DNA of 64,000 nt. It comes from Nitrospirae bacterium MYbin6 (lineage in GTDB: Bacteria > Nitrospirota > Thermodesulfovibrionia > Thermodesulfovibrionales > Magnetobacteriaceae). Position 1 is the stretch's first letter. The number at the start of each line of letters is the position of its first letter. The position numbers were made by a program, and so were the translations under genes. The DNA lies in NCBI GenBank assembly GCA_002753305.1, contig PEAC01000007.1, positions 1-64,000 on the forward strand, read 5' to 3'. The notes below the pieces were generated by a model, which was not told the DNA's origin, searched no databases, and was given only the letters and a program-made list of their open reading frames with translations. Positions 60,841 through 64,000 of the stretch are shown here, piece after piece.

Positions 60841-63666
60841 TTATTGCCGTGGGAGGGTAAAGTAAAAAGCACTTCCCTTGCCTGCAACCGATTCCGCCCA
60901 GATGTCTCCGCCGTGGCGTTCTACTATTTTTTTACATATGGCAAGGCCAATCCCAGTCCCCTCGTAGTCATCCCTGCCATGAAGGCACTCAAATACGTTA
61001 AATATACGCTCAAGATAACGGTTGTCTATGCCCATGCCATTGTCACTGATACAAAACAGCCAGGTGTCACGCCGTTGACGGGGTATCGTGGTCATCAATG
61101 TATCGTCTTGCATGGCGCTCTCATCACGTTCGTGCGGTTTTGCCCATATGTTCACCTGTGGTTGTGCGTCAGTTCTGAATTTGATGGCATTGTCTATCAG
61201 ATTCTGAAACAGTTGTACCAATTGGGCTGCATCACCAGGGATTGCAGGGAGTGCTGCGCTGTGTATCAGGGCATTGCTCCTCCTAATCGCGGCATCCAGG
61301 TTGGAGATGGCTTTTTTCAGTGACTTATTCATGTCGACCGGGGTGAAATCTTTCCCCTCACTTGTGATTCTTGAAAATGCCAACAGGCCGGTGATAAACA
61401 TCCGCATCCTTTTGACCCCGTCCAATATGTAATTGATGTATTTCTTTGCCTCGTAGTCCAGCATGTGTGAGTATTTGTCCGAAAGGAGTTCAGCATAGTT
61501 TGTGGCCGTCCGAAGAGGCTCCTGCAGGTCGTGTGAGGCCAGATATGCATACTGTTGAATCTCACGGTTTGAGTGTGCCAGTTCTTTTGAGCGCTCCATG
61601 AGTGTGGACTCGGCCATCTTGCTCTGCGTTACATCCCTGCCAATGGAGATGAAATGGGTTATCTGGTTTTGCTCATTTAGTACCGGTGTTATGGTCTTGT
61701 CTTCATAGTACAGCATGCCGTCCTTTTTCCTGTTAATAAACATGTGCTGGAAGACCTTGCCTCCCAGAATGGTCTTCCACATTACCTCATAAAATTCGCT
61801 CTCCTGCCTGCCTGATTTTAGCAGATTAGTTTTTTTGCCCGTTACTTCTGCCTTTTTGTACCCGGTAGCCAACTCGAATGCCGGATTGGCGTATTCTATT
61901 ATGCCATCAACATTGGTTATCACAATAAGGTCAGCGGTTTGTTCCAGCGCCGTGGAGAGGATTTTTAATTCGTCCCGGCTATTGTTGAACCGGTCAAAGA
62001 TGAGGCCGGCCGGCTTTATTACCCCAGTGTCATCCGCACTCTGGTTAAATAGGGTAAAATAAAACGTTGTGCCATTCTCTGGAAGTGATTCCACCCATAT
62101 TTGCCCACCTTGTCTTTCCACAATTTTTTTACATATTGGCAGCCCTATCCCCGTCCCTTCATATTCGCCGCGTCCGTGCAACCTGTGAAACATCATAAAT
62201 ATCCTGTCAAACTCCTCGGCTGGTATACCGATTCCATTGTCACTTACGGCAAACTTCCAGCCACATGGCGCATCATCTATCACTTCACAGGATATGTCTA
62301 TCACGGGAGGGATTTTGCCTCTGAATAGTTTCGCATTTCCTATCAGATTCTGAAATAATTGTACCATCCTGGTTTCATTGGCCATAATCAAAGGCAACCG
62401 GGCATGGGTTATGCGTGCGTTGCTTTCTCTGATTGCCTTTTCAAGGTTTGACATGGCTGCCTTGAGGGCATCCGACAAGTCCACCTCTTCCACCTGTACC
62501 TGGCTTGTCCCTACGCGTGAGTATGTCAACAGGTCATTTATCAGCTTTTTCATCCTGGTTGTACCGTCAACTATGTAAGCGATAAATTTGTCTGCCTTTT
62601 CATCGATTTTTCCCTGGTAACGCTCCTGCAAAAGCTCCGTGAAGCTGGCGACCTTTCTAATGGGTTCTTGAAGGTCATGGCTTGCAATGTAGGCAAAGTG
62701 TTCAAGTTCTGCGTTGGAGCGGGTTAGTTCAATGGTTTGCAGCTTCAGTGTCTTTTCCATTTTCCTTCTGTACTCCAACTCAGCCTCAAGCTGTTTATTG
62801 ATTTTTTCAAGTTCCGAGGTGCGCTCCTGAACCAGCTCCTCAAGGTGCCGGCGATGTTTTCTCAACACGTCCTCGGCCAGTTTCCGCTGCGTAACGTCCC
62901 TGAAAAAACCCGCGATTATTGTCCTGTCGCCCAGGTCTATGGTATGTGCCCTGATGTCCACGGGGATCTCCATGCCGTCTTTGTTAACTACCACAAGGTA
63001 TTCAATCATTGCCTTGCCCTTGAGGACGCTCTCCATAAAAAGCTGTCCATACCTGTCTGCCTTAGCCGGGGGATGAAGCTCCCTCTGGTGCATACCGACA
63101 ATTTCGCCCTTGGGAAGTCCAAGCATCCTCTCTGCCGAGTTGTTCACTTCAAGGATTATACCGGTTGAGGCGTCAGCAATGAATATGGCGTCGTCGGTGG
63201 TCTCAATTATCTTTTTATACTTTATTTGCGAGTAGCTCAACATCTCGGCCAGGTGGCTGAGTTCCTGCCTCTGTCTGTGAAGTTCTATAAACACCTTTAC
63301 CTTGCTTATCAGGATTTCCTGGTCAACCGGCTTATATAAAAAGTCCACCGCGCCGGCGGAATAACCCCTGAAGGTATTGCTTTTATCCATGTTTAAAGCG
63401 GTTATGAATATAATTGGTATGTGTTGGGTACGCCTGTTGCCTTTCATCAGACTGGCCAATTCATAACCATTCATGTCAGGCATCATTACGTCTAACAGTA
63501 CGATGGCAAAATCGTTCTCAAGAAGCAGAGACAGCGCTTTTTTGCCTGAATCTGCTTTGAATATAACAATGTCGAGGCCCTCAAGGGACGCCTCCATGGC
63601 TATAAGGTTCTCTATGTGGTCGTCCACAATGAGAATATTTTGTTGGGTATCAGGGGTATTATTCAT
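60841..63666 (-). CDS. REC-PAS-kinase-PAS-kinase tandem histidine kinase
   Basis: A soluble 941-residue protein with two complete kinase cores. A receiver domain (residues 10-125, phospho-acceptor in LLDVMMPDMNG) is followed by PAS (about 155-270), a coiled coil, HisKA 1 (His in YIASHDLQEPIRK), HATPase 1 (NLIGNAKLF, DNGIGIP, GEYEGTGIGL), a second PAS (about 580-690), HisKA 2 (YLASHDLQEPLRT) and HATPase 2 (NLIDNAIKF, DNGMGID, DDYEGTGIGL). Both cores keep their His and ATP-binding motifs and belong to the phytochrome-kinase-like HDLQEP group. A single-domain response regulator lies divergent, 142 bp away, and may be its partner. Confidence 0.93.
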   Translation of the reverse strand: MNNTPDTQQNILIVDDHIENLIAMEASLEGLDIVIFKADSGKKALSLLLENDFAIVLLDVMMPDMNGYELASLMKGNRRTQHIPIIFITALNMDKSNTFRGYSAGAVDFLYKPVDQEILISKVKVFIELHRQRQELSHLAEMLSYSQIKYKKIIETTDDAIFIADASTGIILEVNNSAERMLGLPKGEIVGMHQRELHPPAKADRYGQLFMESVLKGKAMIEYLVVVNKDGMEIPVDIRAHTIDLGDRTIIAGFFRDVTQRKLAEDVLRKHRRHLEELVQERTSELEKINKQLEAELEYRRKMEKTLKLQTIELTRSNAELEHFAYIASHDLQEPIRKVASFTELLQERYQGKIDEKADKFIAYIVDGTTRMKKLINDLLTYSRVGTSQVQVEEVDLSDALKAAMSNLEKAIRESNARITHARLPLIMANETRMVQLFQNLIGNAKLFRGKIPPVIDISCEVIDDAPCGWKFAVSDNGIGIPAEEFDRIFMMFHRLHGRGEYEGTGIGLPICKKIVERQGGQIWVESLPENGTTFYFTLFNQSADDTGVIKPAGLIFDRFNNSRDELKILSTALEQTADLIVITNVDGIIEYANPAFELATGYKKAEVTGKKTNLLKSGRQESEFYEVMWKTILGGKVFQHMFINRKKDGMLYYEDKTITPVLNEQNQITHFISIGRDVTQSKMAESTLMERSKELAHSNREIQQYAYLASHDLQEPLRTATNYAELLSDKYSHMLDYEAKKYINYILDGVKRMRMFITGLLAFSRITSEGKDFTPVDMNKSLKKAISNLDAAIRRSNALIHSAALPAIPGDAAQLVQLFQNLIDNAIKFRTDAQPQVNIWAKPHERDESAMQDDTLMTTIPRQRRDTWLFCISDNGMGIDNRYLERIFNVFECLHGRDDYEGTGIGLAICKKIVERHGGDIWAESVAGKGSAFYFTLPRQ

Positions 63667-63808
63667 AACGCTTATTCATCTTCCTCCGTAAAGGCCTGCT
63701 TCTATGGTAACACAAAATATCTATTTTCCACCATTGCGATAAATGTCACGGACGGCTTGATAATTCTGCCATGTAAATGGTACTATTGCGGATGAGGAGA
63801 GTTAGGAT

Positions 63809-64000
63809 ATGCCAACATCAAGACAGATAGAAGTACTGATGATAGAGGATGACCCCGGTGACGTTGATTTAATGAAGGAAGGTTTGCTAAACGCAAAGGT
63901 CGCTGTAAACATCAGTGTTGCCCTCAATGGGGAAGATGCAATGTCATATTTAAAAAAGGAAGGGAAATATTCTGGGGCACCGACGCCAGACCTGATTTTT
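63809..64000 (+). CDS. Response regulator (CheY/Rcp1-like), cut by the window end
   Basis: The first 64 codons of a receiver-domain protein. It opens MPTSRQIEVLMIEDDPGDVD, with the acidic pair, and continues through a helix to the strand TPDLIF just before the phospho-acceptor Asp, where the window ends. The Rcp1-like N terminus matches the type of kinase encoded divergently (HDLQEP group), whose partners are usually single-domain regulators. AGGAGAG lies about eight bases before the ATG. Confidence 0.85.
   Translation, partial: MPTSRQIEVLMIEDDPGDVDLMKEGLLNAKVAVNISVALNGEDAMSYLKKEGKYSGAPTPDLIF

Overview
The window reads as a chromosomal segment from a signalling-rich, Gram-negative-type bacterium, most likely a Nitrospirota member (Thermodesulfovibrio/Magnetobacterium-like). 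This is inferred from gene content: a GH57-DUF3536 protein, a zinc-ribbon PCP_red protein, a NosL-ABC copper-type cluster, many large hybrid histidine kinases and several polyisoprenyl-phosphate-sugar glycosyltransferases. No rRNA, tRNA, CRISPR array, transposase or integrase was seen. Genes are tightly packed and convergent pairs nearly touch.

Layout. 1-2.7 kb: ogt, a diguanylate cyclase, a SprT-like metalloprotein and a small ferredoxin. 2.8-6.4 kb: phoB-phoR-pstB-phoU with no pstS/C/A beside it. 6.4-10.7 kb: a PHP hydrolase, a GT39-like membrane glycosyltransferase and a secreted 5'-nucleotidase. 10.7-15 kb: a PCP_red protein, then nosL, a small membrane protein, an FtsX-type permease, a LolD-type ATPase and a Cys-bearing membrane protein, probably for copper handling. 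15-18 kb: a very large glycosyltransferase with two membrane halves around a discoidin-like module.

18-21.8 kb is the accessory region. It holds a BrnT/BrnA toxin-antitoxin pair, a DUF262-HNH protein fused to a degenerate class III nucleotidyl-cyclase-like domain, and a small coiled-coil/transmembrane protein. These are separated by partial, diverged copies of the 3' end of the giant glycosyltransferase gene (copies A, B and C). This is the best candidate here for an undescribed system or cargo hotspot.

21.8-31.5 kb: a four-gene minus-strand chemosensory-type operon (secreted helical protein, 1450-aa hybrid kinase, CheB-CheR fusion, REC-kinase) and a divergent HD-GYP phosphodiesterase. 31.6-35.1 kb: a hybrid kinase with Hpt. 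35.1-40.9 kb: a carbamoyltransferase/SxtJ/DUF5989 module divergent from two tandem SGNH-like membrane-anchored proteins, probably for modifying a glycan or lipid. 40.9-48.7 kb: a minus-strand run of a DHS-like gene, argD, argF (with a duplicated N terminus), rnj, uppP and ftsK. 49-51.8 kb: a cold-shock protein and GH57. 51.8-57.4 kb: a coiled-coil nuclease-like protein, a cyclase-FHA-FHA protein divergent from a Ser/Thr kinase, and a second GT39-like protein. 57.4-64 kb: an SH3b lipoprotein, cysS, a pentapeptide-repeat protein with a possible TIR-like domain, a kinase with two complete kinase cores, and a response regulator cut by the window edge.

Two themes recur. Several genes have a -10 hexamer only a few bases before the start codon and no Shine-Dalgarno, suggesting leaderless transcripts. 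Two genes (rnj and the cyclase-FHA gene) look better started at CTG than at the first ATG. All functions are inferred from sequence motifs; no searches were run.
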